A program made the translations under genes and the position numbers. A model generated the notes under the pieces. It saw only the letters and a list, made by a program, of their open reading frames with translations. It did no database searches and was not told the DNA's origin. Of a stretch of DNA of 64,000 nt, positions 26,639 to 38,016 are shown in pieces (position 1 is the first letter of the stretch; every line of letters begins with the position of its first letter). This DNA comes from Sphagnum compactum (taxonomy: Eukaryota; Bryophyta; Sphagnopsida; Sphagnales): the NCBI GenBank assembly GCA_965153455.1, contig OZ234494.1, positions 9,920,001 through 9,984,000 of the forward strand, written 5' to 3'.

Positions 26639-26729
26639 GACGCATGAGAGGGAGCTTGCGAACACCATTAGAGAATATCTGAATGCTGAAGCCCAAAGCA
26701 GCCCCAACAAAAGTCGCAGTACCCACCAT
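26639..26729 (-). CDS. Probable first coding exon of a small mitochondrial membrane protein
   Basis: The ATG at 26729 opens MVGTATFVGAALGFSIQIF, then SNGVRKLPLMR. The exon ends at a strong donor (GCGTC|GTAAGC) one base into a codon. The pattern of a hydrophobic start followed by SNxxRKLPxMRH resembles the N-terminus of small plant inner-mitochondrial-membrane proteins, possibly accessory subunits of respiratory complex I. That resemblance is from memory and unverified. The next exon would have to supply the rest of a His codon and a PWEH-like sequence, and I could not find it downstream on the minus strand. It is either the first exon of a gene with a long intron, or a fragment. The upstream GC-richer segment would be the 5' UTR. 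Confidence 0.35.
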
Positions 26730-28195
26730 GCTGCTGCCGCTACTACTGCTTCTTGTACTAGTACTCCTTGTTCTAGTTTCCTCTGCAACCGCTGCGTAAC
26801 TTGCGTCTCTGTGGAAGTTCTCAAACTGTGATATCTACCAGTCTTGGCAAGAAAAAGGAAACGTTCTATTCTCATCACCAGATTCGTCCCAAGTGATGAA
26901 CAAGAAGGGCTTGCTTGCCTCCTCCGTGTGAGCAGGGTTGTTTCCTTCTCAATTTTGTGCTGTGGCTCAAGTGGCGATCATCCAGGAGTATGTTTAGCCA
27001 AATTTGGTGATATTAACAATATGAAATTATTATTTTTTAAATCACCCTTTCACATTGTAGGCAATCGTGGTGAAATATGGTGATTTCAGAAATTTTCCCC
27101 CTAACTCCGGTGACTTTGCCATGTTTTTTCCACACAAATCCTTTGTATCATTAGAACTGGAGTTTCTTTATAAGCACCCAGAAAAAAATTTAGGCTGAGA
27201 TTCCTTTTGTGGGTCCTCCTCAAATAATTGACATAACATAATTTCATGTTATGGAAACCAATTTGACGATCCCAAATGGGATGCCATCTCCACGTGAACA
27301 AAACCTCTCTGGGCTTAACTCTCTGAAAGATATATGACATTCATAATGGGTACGAAAGATGGGTGAGTAGTGAGTACCAAAGGAGCATAGTTTTTTAAGT
27401 AATGTCTAATCATTGAGCTCTATTGAAAATTTTAATTTTAGGGTTTTAAACTGCATGTGGAATCTTGTGATGAAGTGAACCACTCTACACAATCCAAGAT
27501 TTATTTGAAGATATTCAAAAAAAATTACAAAGAAATAATCTATAGTGCTTTTGTCGATGTGCTTATGTAATTACAAAGATGCAATGAGGTAGTAGAAGTC
27601 ACAATGCTCTATTTAATTACAAGTAAGTTTTGGAACACTAGTGATGTGAATTCCACAAGTTATCTTTACATATGTCAACTTTGATTTATGTGGAGAAAGT
27701 AAGCGAATTAAATATACCCTACTACCTTGCCAGCTTTGCCACTAATTATATTGATTCCAGAAATGTTGGAATTTTCAAACATACTTTTTTTCAAAGAACA
27801 AAATTTTGTGAAGGAAATATTGAATCTTCAAGAATATTCTATTTGTCAAAATGAAAATTTCAAAATTAATTAATTATTTGACAGATGTGTGTGTGGAAGC
27901 TGCCAAGGTACTACAGTATACAACAAGAAGTTGAACAGTAAACAAATTGATAACAAGAAGGAACAAAACAAAATGAAAGAACATGTAAACATGAATCCAA
28001 TTAATGTGGAAATGTGATGGAAAATGAAAGATATTAAATGATGGTAATTCTTTGCATCCAACAGTTTTCCAATTCATAAGCATTCAATATTAGACTTGAG
28101 TCTTTTAAGTAAAACAAAGTAAATTTATAATCTCACGTGGACAATTGAGAACTTTAGTTTACTAAAACTAATTGATTTGTTTTATTAGAATGTTG
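26730..28195. other. Intergenic DNA
   Basis: The part next to 26730 is probably the 5' UTR and promoter of the exon at 26639-26729. The rest is AT-rich and shows no gene or bounded repeat. Confidence 0.35.
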
Positions 28196-28206
28196 TGTAA
28201 TTTGAT

Positions 28207-28536
28207 ATGACAATAGTGATGCAAGGTTTGTCGACCAAGTATGATTGCATTTATTTTGCACTTGAAAGCCTTCCATCTTTTCTCAAAGGTGAACATCTTT
28301 TAGCTACGATGATGAAAGAAACATGGTTGCCCAATTATTTTGCAAATGTTTCAAATTATCAATTATGGATGACCACTTTCGGTTATTATGGGGAACATGT
28401 ATCACATCTTAGCCACAAACAATGTGGTTTCAAATGTTCCAAGGTAAATATGAAGTTGCAAAAGGAATGTATTATATCTAATGACCATTTTCCAAAATTG
28501 CCAATTGCAAGTTACAGATCTAAAGAAATGTTTTGA
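28207..28536 (+). pseudogene. Possible Copia-type gag remnant
   Basis: The open frame reads MQGLSTKYD, then FALESLPSF and LLATMMKE. This resembles the conserved LQGLPxxYD...LxxLPxxxxxxxLxxxLLxEE stretch of Ty1/Copia gag proteins (UBN2-like). The similarity covers about 40 residues and then fades, and no protease, integrase or reverse transcriptase follows. LTRs were not found. I treat it as a short retrotransposon scrap; a chance match is possible. Confidence 0.35.
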
Positions 28537-29392
28537 TATTATGAATGAGATTGACAAAATATCATTTAAAGATTATCCTTTAATTAATAAACTTTTCACT
28601 ATTATTCCTTCACCAAATGTATCAATATTTTATACCTTTGGGTATTCATTGGATTTCATCCCCATGGATACCCCCATCAACAAGGTTTTTTGTCATCAAT
28701 AATTAGCCACCTTGAAAATCCATCACATTCGGTCTTCCAAACTCTGTTTTTCCAAAAACCGCATACCCAAAAGTGGATTTCCCAAATGCCTGAACACTAG
28801 GGGTCGGTTAACCTTGTGCACATTCATATTTTAAGATGTGTTGGGTGGGTATTTGATCTTTTAATAAGCATCAGTTCCAGTTCTTTTGTATTTCAGACTC
28901 AGAGAACAATCAGTTTGGTATTTGGGGGAAATCAGAATTAAAGAATTGTCAGTTCTAATTATTTCAAAACCCTCAAAGAACCATTCTGTTGCAAGAAAGA
29001 ACTGGTGGACTTGGGGGTGATCATCTGATTTTTTCCAAAAAAAATGAAAACTGTGAATATATATCAGGACTGGGTATTTGATTTTTCTGAGAACTGCGAT
29101 TATGAACCCTAAGAACCGCCCTGATACTCAAAGGGAGTTTGATGCAGTTTCTAAGACCTGCCCAACTTGGGATTTGAAGTTTGAACTTGCCGTAAAGGGC
29201 GAAGCCATTAGCGCATGAGTTGCTTGTTTGTTTAGGTCCAAACAACTACTCAGCCTGGATTTAATGGAGTAAAGGTTTTTAATTCCTTACATTTTTGTGC
29301 TAAATTTGGGAATTGGATTAGATCCCCAAAGTTCCCAATAACAAGACACACATTGCTCACATTGATCCCAAGGCCACATCCCCCAAACAAAT

Positions 29393-29472
29393 GGCGACCT
29401 CCATTTAAGGACCACCATTTGGGGACCTCTATTTCACGACCTCCATTTAGGGACTTCCATTTGGGAACTTTC
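29393..29472 (+). repeat. Short imperfect tandem repeat, about 5 units of 16 bp
   Basis: The unit resembles gacctccatttaggg and is repeated with substitutions: gacctccatttaag, gaccaccatttgggg, acctctatttcac, gacctccatttaggg, acttccatttggg. It is a small minisatellite with no coding meaning. Confidence 0.7.
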
Positions 29473-30679
29473 GTATTGTCTGTGATATGTCGGCTTCACC
29501 TTCTTGCGTTGTGTGGAAGAACTCTTGATAGATACAAGTCTCTTGTGATTGAGGGAAGCTATTTGATCTTTGGGTACATCAGAATTGTATTGTTGTAGTG
29601 TCGCTATAGATGCTACAGTTGCACTACTAAACAGTTTGTCATCATCACTCATTAGTTGGTTGCTACCAGCAATGGATTCCAACAGAGCTCATGGAATTTA
29701 GTGTCTCCTTGGTTTTGAAGAACGGATTCATAACCACTACAATTGGAGCTTCCACCTGCACTAAATTATGTCATTTTTGTAGGTGTGTTTCTCTTAATGA
29801 ATGATGATGATAATTTTGTTCCAACTGAAATGACTTGTGGCTGTGATGTAGAAGAATGTTTCAGTAACAAAAACAGATTCATCTATGCAATTGGCACCCA
29901 TATCTACCTACCTACCTAGTATATATCACAAGCATCACCTACATAGTAACCATTTACATTCCCTACCTAATTACCTACTATACTTACTACCGTCGTACCT
30001 TGGGGGCTTCAGCATAAATTTAAATGTTTTTTTAATTTGTTGAAATTTTGAAAAAGTTGTTTGAAATGTAAAAGTTTGATCTTTGGTCGTCTTAAGAGAA
30101 GATACTAAATAGGGGTCCACCTGATCATGAAAAAAATTCAATTTTTTTGAAATAAATGTACCTTACAATAACTTTATTTCTTATTTTGAAAAACTAACAA
30201 AATGAAGGTTACATACTAAATGAAACAAATATATTCGATTACAATACAAATTTAATTTTGAAACTTGGTCACCACCAAGTTAGTATTGAAAACCTTCAAA
30301 TTCAAAGAAGTTGCACAATTAATAAAATTCAAATTTCATAATAGGCAAATAAACTTTATTGAACATTTCATATAAAAGTGAACCCGGTGGCCACCAGGTT
30401 GTTAAACACAAAGGAGTTCACCAAGAGTTTTTATACAAAATTTGAAAATAATAAATAAGTTATCACAAATGAAAAATCCACAGTTTGAAAGCATTTTTTA
30501 AACTCCCGAAAGAACATTGGTTTCAACCTTAAAAATAAAATCAATCCTTTTTAGTATTAGAACTTTTGTGATTGTCCATCATCAAATATGCAATTACATA
30601 GGGACAATCTCAAAATAAGAAATTGTAATGGCAAACATCACTTTCTCCCTTTTAAAGCTACAAGTGAAGTTGCATAGTT

Positions 30680-30801
30680 TGTGAAGAACAATTAAGTCTT
30701 TTAGTTTGTATTATTGAAAACATACAACATTCATTATTACTGTGAAGAACAATTAAGTCTTTTAGTTTGTAGTATTGAAAACATACAACATTCATTATTA
30801 C
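30680..30801 (+). repeat. 61-bp tandem duplication
   Basis: Two head-to-tail copies, 30680-30740 and 30741-30801, differ at a single base (tattattg versus tagtattg). Such high identity points to a recent slippage or unequal-exchange event. Confidence 0.9.
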
Positions 30802-31249
30802 AAAATGTGAGTGAAGTTCACTAATTTCTTATTCACCTAGACCAGTAAATTCATTGCATCCCCATTAAGTCTCACTACAACCAATGAATTCATTCAAAAT
30901 CACTGCAATTAGTGAATTCAATAAAAATCCAGTGAAATCACTTGACATATAGGGTTATAAAGTTACAACAACCAAAATGGACATTGAAAACAAATGAAAC
31001 AATTCAAAATGCATACCTAAAAGGGCTACGTATTTCAAGCATCACCATTATCATTGTTCATGTACTGCAAGAACCAAAAATATAACTTCGCAAAATAGAA
31101 CTCAAACACGGTTCAATCAGAATATTTCACCATAATGTCATGATGAACTCAAACTGTCCTTGTCACTGGTAATCCAATCAAAGCTAGCCATAAACGAAAT
31201 GACAAGTCCAATCATACTTTTTTTTTTAACAAAAGTTGTCACCTAAAGG

Positions 31250-31360
31250 CACTACTACAAAATGTGGGTGCAGTTCACTAGTACTCATTCACTAGACCGG
31301 TGAATTCACTCAAAATCCAATGAAATCACTTGGCGTACAAGGACACCTTTTGTTATAGTG
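31250..31360. mobile_element. 111-bp CACTA-type MITE
   Basis: The element starts CACTACTACAAAA and ends TTTTGTTATAGTG, so both ends read CACTAnnACAAAA-like on their own strands. It is flanked on each side by AGG (31247-31249 and 31361-31363), the 3-bp target duplication expected for CACTA/EnSpm elements. The inside has short repeated motifs (ttcacta, gtgaattcac) and no ORF, so it is non-autonomous. Confidence 0.78.
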
Positions 31361-31363
31361 AGG

Positions 31364-34274
31364 AGTCAAGGGAAAAACCACTCCACTTTGGATTTCGAAA
31401 CACCTTATTGGGTTCATCATCAATTAATAACATTTGGTCTTCCTTCCCATAAGGTATACCACAACAAGCGTAATGCACATGTTTCAAATCCTTTAAATAA
31501 TAATAAGACTCGGATGTAATTATGACAAAAGTCTTGGAACATTGTTCACATCCTTAAACAAAAACAAATCGATCCAAACAAATTTATAACATCAACATTC
31601 GAAGAACTTCTAGCACATCCTCAAAATTCATACAAAACCAAATTCCAATGTAGAAGTTTTTAAATGTCATGGAAAGGAAATGTTCCACTCCAATTCTTCC
31701 AAACATTCGAACATTCCCTTGTAGAATAACATAATGTGGGAAATAACACAACACACCATTCATGTTGAAAATTAACATTTTTCTCGGTCTAGCAACCTAC
31801 AAACATAGACATTGACACATTCAAATGCCTTTGATGATTGGATCTTCCCCCAAGGAAAGATTGAACTACAACAACAACAACACAATGTGTTAGCGAAAAT
31901 GTGACAACTAGATACACTTAAAAATATCAATTGACTAGAAAATGACAAAATGTTCTACAATTGATAAAAAAATTGCCTTATGGACACCAAGCCATTGAAA
32001 TTAGCAAGGATGATAAAATTTAAACAATTGGCCAACATGTGACTAATACAATCAATAATATGAAATGCTTAAACATTGAAAGACAAAAGACATGGTGGCC
32101 ACAAAATATATATATTGAAGGAAGATTGTTTAAAACTTTTTTTGAAATAATATTTATAAACAAGAATGCATGCCCAGTAGATTTTTAGGATTTAGTTGCA
32201 ATTTCAACATAAAATTTGGTAGATATATGTCACAATAATCATTTAAAGAAATTACAATTAAAATGACAACAAATATATTACATTTTATTTTTTTCAATTT
32301 TGCCTTTTATATAGTATGTTGCTTCACGCCTATCATTACAACTCTCAAATAACATTTTGTAATCAAAATCAGTACAACTTATACTATTAATGCTCCCAAA
32401 AGGATTACATTTTACATAAGTTTGAACATTAAATCCAGACAAACCAAACAACACCAAGTAAGGAAATACAATTGTGAACAATTCATGAGATATATCATAA
32501 CAAAAATCACCAAATGATTGTAAAAATATGGCACTATAGGAATCATTAAATATGGATTTATATGGCACATGATCTATGAACAAAATGTAGTGCCAAGCAT
32601 ATGGGAAGACAACATAGTAAGAATTAATCCAGCTAATCCTCACCTTGTGGCCGCCATGCATATGTGATGACAACATAGGAGCAATTGATCCAACTAATCC
32701 TCGCCTTGCAACCACAATAATTAAATCTAGGAAGAACTCAATGCATAATTTAAAAGAGCAATTTGACCATGTTCAAGGAAAAAAAAAGATAAAATGAATT
32801 ACAAATAGATTTGTATTAGTTAAATTCACCATTTTTTTGCAATTTAAGAAACCTGAATCGCATTTTTACATACAAGTTGGTACATTAAAGGATCACATTC
32901 CAATTGATTTTTTTCCAATAAATTTATGTACATTAATGGACTACATCTACTCATCTCATTAATATTTACCCAAAGTTAACAATGATGATTTTTCATTATT
33001 TAAACTATAAAGGTTTCAAGGTTTCCACAAGTTCAATATCCCAAATTTTCTCACCAAGTTCTTCCCTGAGGTCGCATTCATTTCTAGTTCTATCTTCCAC
33101 GTTGACTGATGGGGTTATTGATGTGTGCACAACTAACAAATTCAAAGAGGGATGCATGTCATCATTAGCTTGCACATGAACCAAAATGGGTCCATCTCCT
33201 TCTTTTTTTTGAACCATTGGTTATTTTGCATTGAATATTTTTGTTTTTGGAAGCTCATTTTTTATTGTTGGACAGCTTAGTGGATTTTTTTATCTCTATT
33301 CACATAACTTCACTTGCTTTTTGTCAATTGGAGGCAAACATAGAGGAATTTTGTTACCCTTTCTATCGTCTTCTTTTATGTTTTCATCATCTTCTTCCCC
33401 TCCAAATTGATGTCATCACTTGTTTGAATGCCAATTAATGTCATACAGAAAACATTCTGACTCATGTCAGTTACCACATCTTGTGTCACCATTCCAAAAT
33501 ATATACAAAGACATACCGAAAAGATGATATTGCAATTATTCCTTTCAAGATCATGCAAGATGATCTTAAAAACCTTACATTTATTCTCTTATGTTTGTAA
33601 GAAGATCTAATATGAAAAACCATACAACTGAATTAACAAGAATATCAAAACTTTAAAAAACAAATGACTATGTTTTTCATCTTGGACTTACCATGCAAAG
33701 ATAGGTCACAACTCCACTGGCAAAAATGTTCATGCATACCATCTTGCTACTCAATGTTGGCTCCAAACTTCTTGATAATGCCTCTAGGTAGATCTCATTT
33801 CAATATAGTCAGTAGTTTTTAGAAAACATTGAAACTACGTTTTCAATGAATGACGATGGTTTCTTGCTCCCCAAAAAATCAGCCTAGACTAACTTCCCAA
33901 TCCTCCAAATGAATAGGTAGACATAAAAGAGGACATGTTTTGTCATTGTTAAAGAACTCAAAACCTTTACTCTTGCTGCCATGTATTGTCCAATTTTGAA
34001 TCTCAACTTGGTGACATAAATGGATTTCATGATGGTTGACAAGATAAACTTGAATGATTCACGATCACACAAATAGACCACTATCTTGAAAATAACCTTT
34101 AATTTGAGTAGCATATTTAGCAAGGACTCCCGATCTAGGCCTTTCCAAACAATAGACATCTTCTTTGTTGTGTGTGTGATCGAAATGACAATGAAAGTAT
34201 TCATGGCTTCATCTTGCAAAATTGATATCGATTCCCTTTTGTCAATTACATCCAAAAGTTCCACCATGTCATTG
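31364..34274. other. AT-rich intergenic DNA
   Basis: Open frames at 32278-32715 and 33884-34270 on the minus strand carry no motif I recognise and have the AT-driven composition of their surroundings. The right edge at 34275 is a sharp change to GC-rich sequence, the outer end of a long inverted repeat. Confidence 0.4.
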
Positions 34275-34822
34275 ACTATTAGCGAGGACGTCAAGTCGAA
34301 GGGTGGGACACGTGTCCGTGTGCACGCGGGTGCGGGATGGCCTCTCAGCCGGCCTCGCGAGCTCCCGCGCATCACATCTCATTAACAGTTGATCTTAGGC
34401 TTTCTAATCTCCAACGAAGTGATTATGCGATGCGATGTGATGCGATCGATCTGCCATGTCGCAGTGCGGATGAGAATCAAGGAACCCAATGATCTGCCTG
34501 CCTGTTGTCTGCCGGCCAAGAATTTTTTTAAAAAAATTTCAGGCCGCCTCCTCCCATCCCTCTTTGACGGACAGATTCCACGCTTTCGCATCCACACGGC
34601 CGCGCTGCCTTCTGAAGTGAAGCAAAGCGGGGAGAAGGGGGTTGGGGGTCCCACCGCCCTGCTGCTGCTGATGTTATTATTCAATTGATATAATCATCAA
34701 GGACCTGGGGTGATATTTGAAGGCGGGTTTTTCTTTTGCACTCTGTATGAACCTTCTTCCTGAGTTGTGAGTGAGCTGCGAAAGGATCCAGATATGAGTA
34801 AAGATTTGAACTCACAACTCTG
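34275..34822 (+). repeat. Left arm of a long inverted repeat
   Basis: This 548-bp segment is the inverted complement of 42982-43583, with roughly nine in ten bases matching. Its outer end is actattagcgaggacgtc and its inner end acaactctg. It is GC-rich against an AT-rich background and lacks an about 57-bp duplicated phrase present in the right arm. Near its inner end, gagttgtgag faces ctcacaactc, giving a subterminal hairpin. It contains no credible gene. Confidence 0.9.
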
Positions 34823-35156
34823 GTCATATCTCCCCACATTTAACTAAACTTCTGCAGGAGGAGACTTAGCCAAATGGGTCACAAAGACTATCATCAGATC
34901 AGACTGAATCCCTGTTGATGCTTCTTTACAAGAAATGACACATCCTGTTAGTCAGTTAGGCTGTGAAGGTTTTTTTTATCATGATGAAGCTTACAACGCT
35001 CTGTTCTTCTCTGTTTTTCTTCTCTTCTGCAATTGTTGTCCATGGTTGTTCTGTTCACTACAGAACCTTCTCCAGCTATGTAGTACAATCAGCTGTTATT
35101 ACTGCCAAAGGGTTCTTAATGGTTAGGTAGACTCAGTGCTCATCTCCCAATGTGAT

Positions 35157-35453
35157 TTAAGAATCTAAACTCAGTACATGAAGCATGGTGAGGAGGTCGA
35201 TCGGCACACCCAAAACGCGCATGGTGGCCGGAAGTGCCATAATCCCTACTCCAATGACAGTGGTTGCCAGATTGAACACTGAACTTCCAACATTGGCGAC
35301 TGTAGTATCCGGCAGCTGTTCAAGCCTCTCCTGTTTAACCAGTCTCTCTTCATCATCTGTTAAATGAGGGCTTTGAGGGAGCAGAGGAAGCTCATCAACT
35401 AGCACTTTGTGCATATTTTCAGAAATTTCAATCAAAGAGACACCTACTGCCAT
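35157..35453 (-). pseudogene. Truncated AVT6/SLC38-like amino-acid transporter fragment (captured?)
   Basis: The minus-strand frame starts at the ATG at 35453. It gives a polar N-terminus with a LPLLPQSP motif, then GSSVFNLATTVIGVGIMALPATM. That is the first membrane segment typical of plant AVT6 / animal SLC38 transporters, which co-transport neutral amino acids. The similarity ends soon after (MRVLGVP) and the frame runs into a stop at 35157-35159. No further transporter exon follows before the inverted-repeat arm at 34822. Because the fragment sits inside the Helitron-bearing inverted structure, capture of one host exon is the simplest reading. A truncated resident gene that was disrupted is the alternative. 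Confidence 0.62.
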
Positions 35454-35619
35454 GAGAGTTTTTTATCAGATTACTGCATCTGTCAGAAAGCAGGCTATGC
35501 AATTATCCTCATCCAGAACCAGCAGATTCACTCACAAAGAAATGGAACCATATGAAGAGGTCCTAGAGTCTGGCATTTTATTTGGGCATTGAGTCTAAAA
35601 TAATGGTGCCTGGAACTGA

Positions 35620-35840
35620 TTTGGGAGGGATGGCAGGTGCAGGAACTTGGTGGCATTGGAGCACCAACATTTCAAGTTCTTGATCTTGAAGGCAAATCTG
35701 TTGCCATTTTATGGGGCCAAGATCGGCTGAACATTGTTGCTGATCTTCTTTGTGGCTGGCGCCCTAGGCTCGGTTGCAGATCACTGGGTCCACATGCTTC
35801 CACAACTTCTAAACTCTTCTCCAAGTCAAAACTTTGATAT
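35620..35840 (+). other. GC-richer coding-like fragment, origin unknown
   Basis: A segment inside the inverted structure stands out from its AT-rich surroundings. One frame (35637-35837) reads APTFQVLDLEGKSVAILWG. The next frame, with one stop, reads TLLLIFFVAGALGSVADHW, a plausible membrane segment. It may be another captured host exon. I cannot name the source. Confidence 0.35.
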
Positions 35841-36796
35841 TATTTAAATAATCATGGTAAGTTGTCATTTGCATTGCAGCAACACAAGGTCCTGTTGGAT
35901 CCAAGTAACAGTCAAGTTGGTGTCTTTGGTGAGATTGGACTCCTCGAGAGGGAAGGGGTGACGATGTTACACTTAAGGTGTAAAGAACCCTCCCCCCTCC
36001 TAATTTACTGCTCCTGATTTATCATACTCTTTAACAAATTCAGCATTAATTAAATTATTTTCAAATTAATTAAAATTTGAAAAAAGTAATTACCAAGAAT
36101 GCCAAAATCAACAAAAAAAAGTTTCTGGGGGTCAGATTTGGGATTTGAGAACTCAGGTCTATGGGGGCCAAACACCCATCACACACAGTTTAGACAAACT
36201 AGGATTGCTATATAGTCGTTACAGTTTGGTGTCTCTTGCTAATGATATTATCTATACTAAAATTTTCAAAAATCCAGAGCCAACGTTTAAGATTCTAATT
36301 ATTTGGTAAACATTTGCTGAATCCGTTCAGGGACTATGATATATATGTTCAAGTTCCCGATAATGCTTTTCTCATGCTTTAACTATGGGTAGAGCACATG
36401 AGTTGAGAACATTTGCAAAATGTGAGCCCAAACTTGGCTATTGTGTCGTTCTAGGTCCCTTACTTTTGGAAATGCCTTCACCCACTATATAGTCCAACAC
36501 CTATCCAGTCCAATACTACACAATAAGTTAATCACATTCAAATGAGAGAAGATGGATTTTGATAAGTCCATACAATACTGCTTTGAAATAGTCTCTCTCT
36601 CTCTCACACACTTTCTATTCTTCTCTATTGTGATCTTTGCAGGAATCAACAACACCTTGAGCAAATAAGTAAGTACAAACTAATAAGCCATGGACTTTCA
36701 TTTCCTCCGCCACCCCGGGGATTGATTTTGGCTCACATTTTGACACCAGTAGCGCTGCCTGCATAATTCTTCAGTTGATGTAGCTAGACTTCAACA
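35841..36796. other. Non-coding segment inside the inverted structure
   Basis: AT-rich, with a CT-rich stretch near 36593-36615 and an AG|GAATC-like splice acceptor near 36650. It lies immediately before the plus-strand Helitron N-terminal copy and could hold that copy's leader. No defined terminus was found. Confidence 0.3.
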
Positions 36797-37900
36797 ATGT
36801 CCACACACACGGCACCAACACAGAAGAGTGCAGGAGAAACCCCCCCCGCCCCCAAGATGCTCGAAGACATACAAGAACGTATGCGTGCACTCATTGCGCA
36901 ACATGGTAGTGTTTTGGCTGCTTTGACGGCCCTTCGACAGCACCTAGAAGCTCAACAGAATGACGAGCAAACTGACTCTTTGGAAAATCATGTTCCACAT
37001 ATTGATGTTCCAGCAGAATTCAATCAAGGCACGTCATAATCTGCACGTGAACGTCACAATCGCCTGCAGAGAGAACGTCATGCTAAGCAACGTGAACAAC
37101 CTTCTCTTCGCAATGACGCATTACAATTGTTTGGAGACGAAGATGCATCAGCCCCGGGACGATGGGATTGTGGAGAAATGGACACAATATGTGGATTCTG
37201 CAGCGCAAAAATGTGGATCAAAGAACGATCGGCAAAGTCGAGGAAGAACAACCCACAATTTTCTCTATGTTGCGAGAATGGCAAAGTTCTGTTGCCGAAT
37301 CTTCCTGCAACACCGCAAGAGCTGGAAGTTCTTTTAACCAGCAAAGAGAGCAGTGCCGTCAAATTTCGAGATCAGATTCGCATGTACAATTCGGTGTTGA
37401 CATTCACTTCGCTCGGTGCCAAAGTTGATGAGTCGGTAACAGGAGGCCCTGGACCATACTCCTTTCGCATTCAAGGTGAACTTTATCACAAAATCGGATC
37501 CCTATGTCCTGCCGAAGGACAACAGCCACAATTTGCACAACTGTACATTCATGATACGAAACGCGAACGTCAAAACCGCCATGCCGTTATGCCCTCGCTT
37601 GATCCAACGACTTTGGATCGGTTGTTGACCATGATGTACAATATCAATCCCTATGTCAAAGTGTAATGGCAAGGGATATGATGGCAACAGAAGGTGCTCC
37701 CATGGATCTGAAATTGCGTCTCATTGCGTCTCGAACAAAGGATGCCCGCCGATACAATGTGCCAACGGCCGATGAAGTCGCTGCATTGATGGTAGGAGAT
37801 AGTTCTAAGGTTGTAGACAGACGTGACGTCGTCTTTCTCAGCAAGCTGGCCCGTTTGCGATCACAATCAACAAGAGTCAAGGTCAGACATTCAACATACA
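36797..37900 (+). pseudogene. Inverted chimeric copy of Helitron Rep/helicase N-terminus
   Basis: An open frame from the ATG at 36797 encodes a coiled-coil-like leader (LEDIQERMRALIAQHG, then LTALRQHLEAQ). It meets a TAA at 37037, after which the same frame continues into Helitron N-terminal sequence. That includes a zinc-finger-like CGFCSAKMW ... CCENGKVLLP pattern. The segment 37040-37856 is an inverted near-identical copy of 41372-42193. A 4-bp deletion near 37664 shifts the frame. At 37852-37856 the sequence jumps to the helicase C-terminal region (FAITINKSQGQTFN) with the shared pentamer cgttt at the joint. It cannot make a working protein. It retains the 80-residue N-terminal leader that the minus-strand copy has lost. 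Confidence 0.82.
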
Positions 37901-38016
37901 GCTGACCCGTGAAATAGCAACATACAGCTGACCATGGGAATAGACCGGAGACGGCAAATATACCCCAACGTTGTTGAATGTCTAACCTTGACTCTTGTTG
38001 ATTGTGATCGCAAACG
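37852..38016. repeat. Short inverted repeat with 45-bp arms
   Basis: Arms 37852-37896 and 37972-38016 are complementary except for one base, with a 75-bp spacer. Both encode the same helicase C-terminal stretch on opposite strands. The left arm keeps CAG where the right arm (minus strand) has TAG. In the spacer, caacatacagctgacc occurs twice on the plus strand. Confidence 0.92.

Larger units (their letters stand above)
28710..31249. other. AT-rich intergenic DNA
   Basis: No gene is supported. Two local repeats are listed separately (29393-29472 and 30680-30801). Between about 30803 and 30960 there is sequence related to the CACTA-type MITE at 31250 (gaagttcacta..., agtgaaatcacttg), but without matching ends. 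Confidence 0.4.

Noticed and set aside
32278-32715. Minus-strand 145-residue ORF
   Set aside because: It begins at a GTG or similar codon rather than a convincing start, has no motif and matches the AT bias of its surroundings.
33884-34375. Minus-strand 163-residue ORF crossing the left edge of the inverted repeat
   Set aside because: The first 30 residues come from the repeat arm and the rest from AT-rich flank, so it is a chance fusion across a junction.
34382-34688. ORFs of about 100 residues on both strands in the left inverted-repeat arm, mirrored at 43116-43398
   Set aside because: They are mirror shadows of the repeat arm, differ between the two copies by frame-affecting changes, and show no domain.
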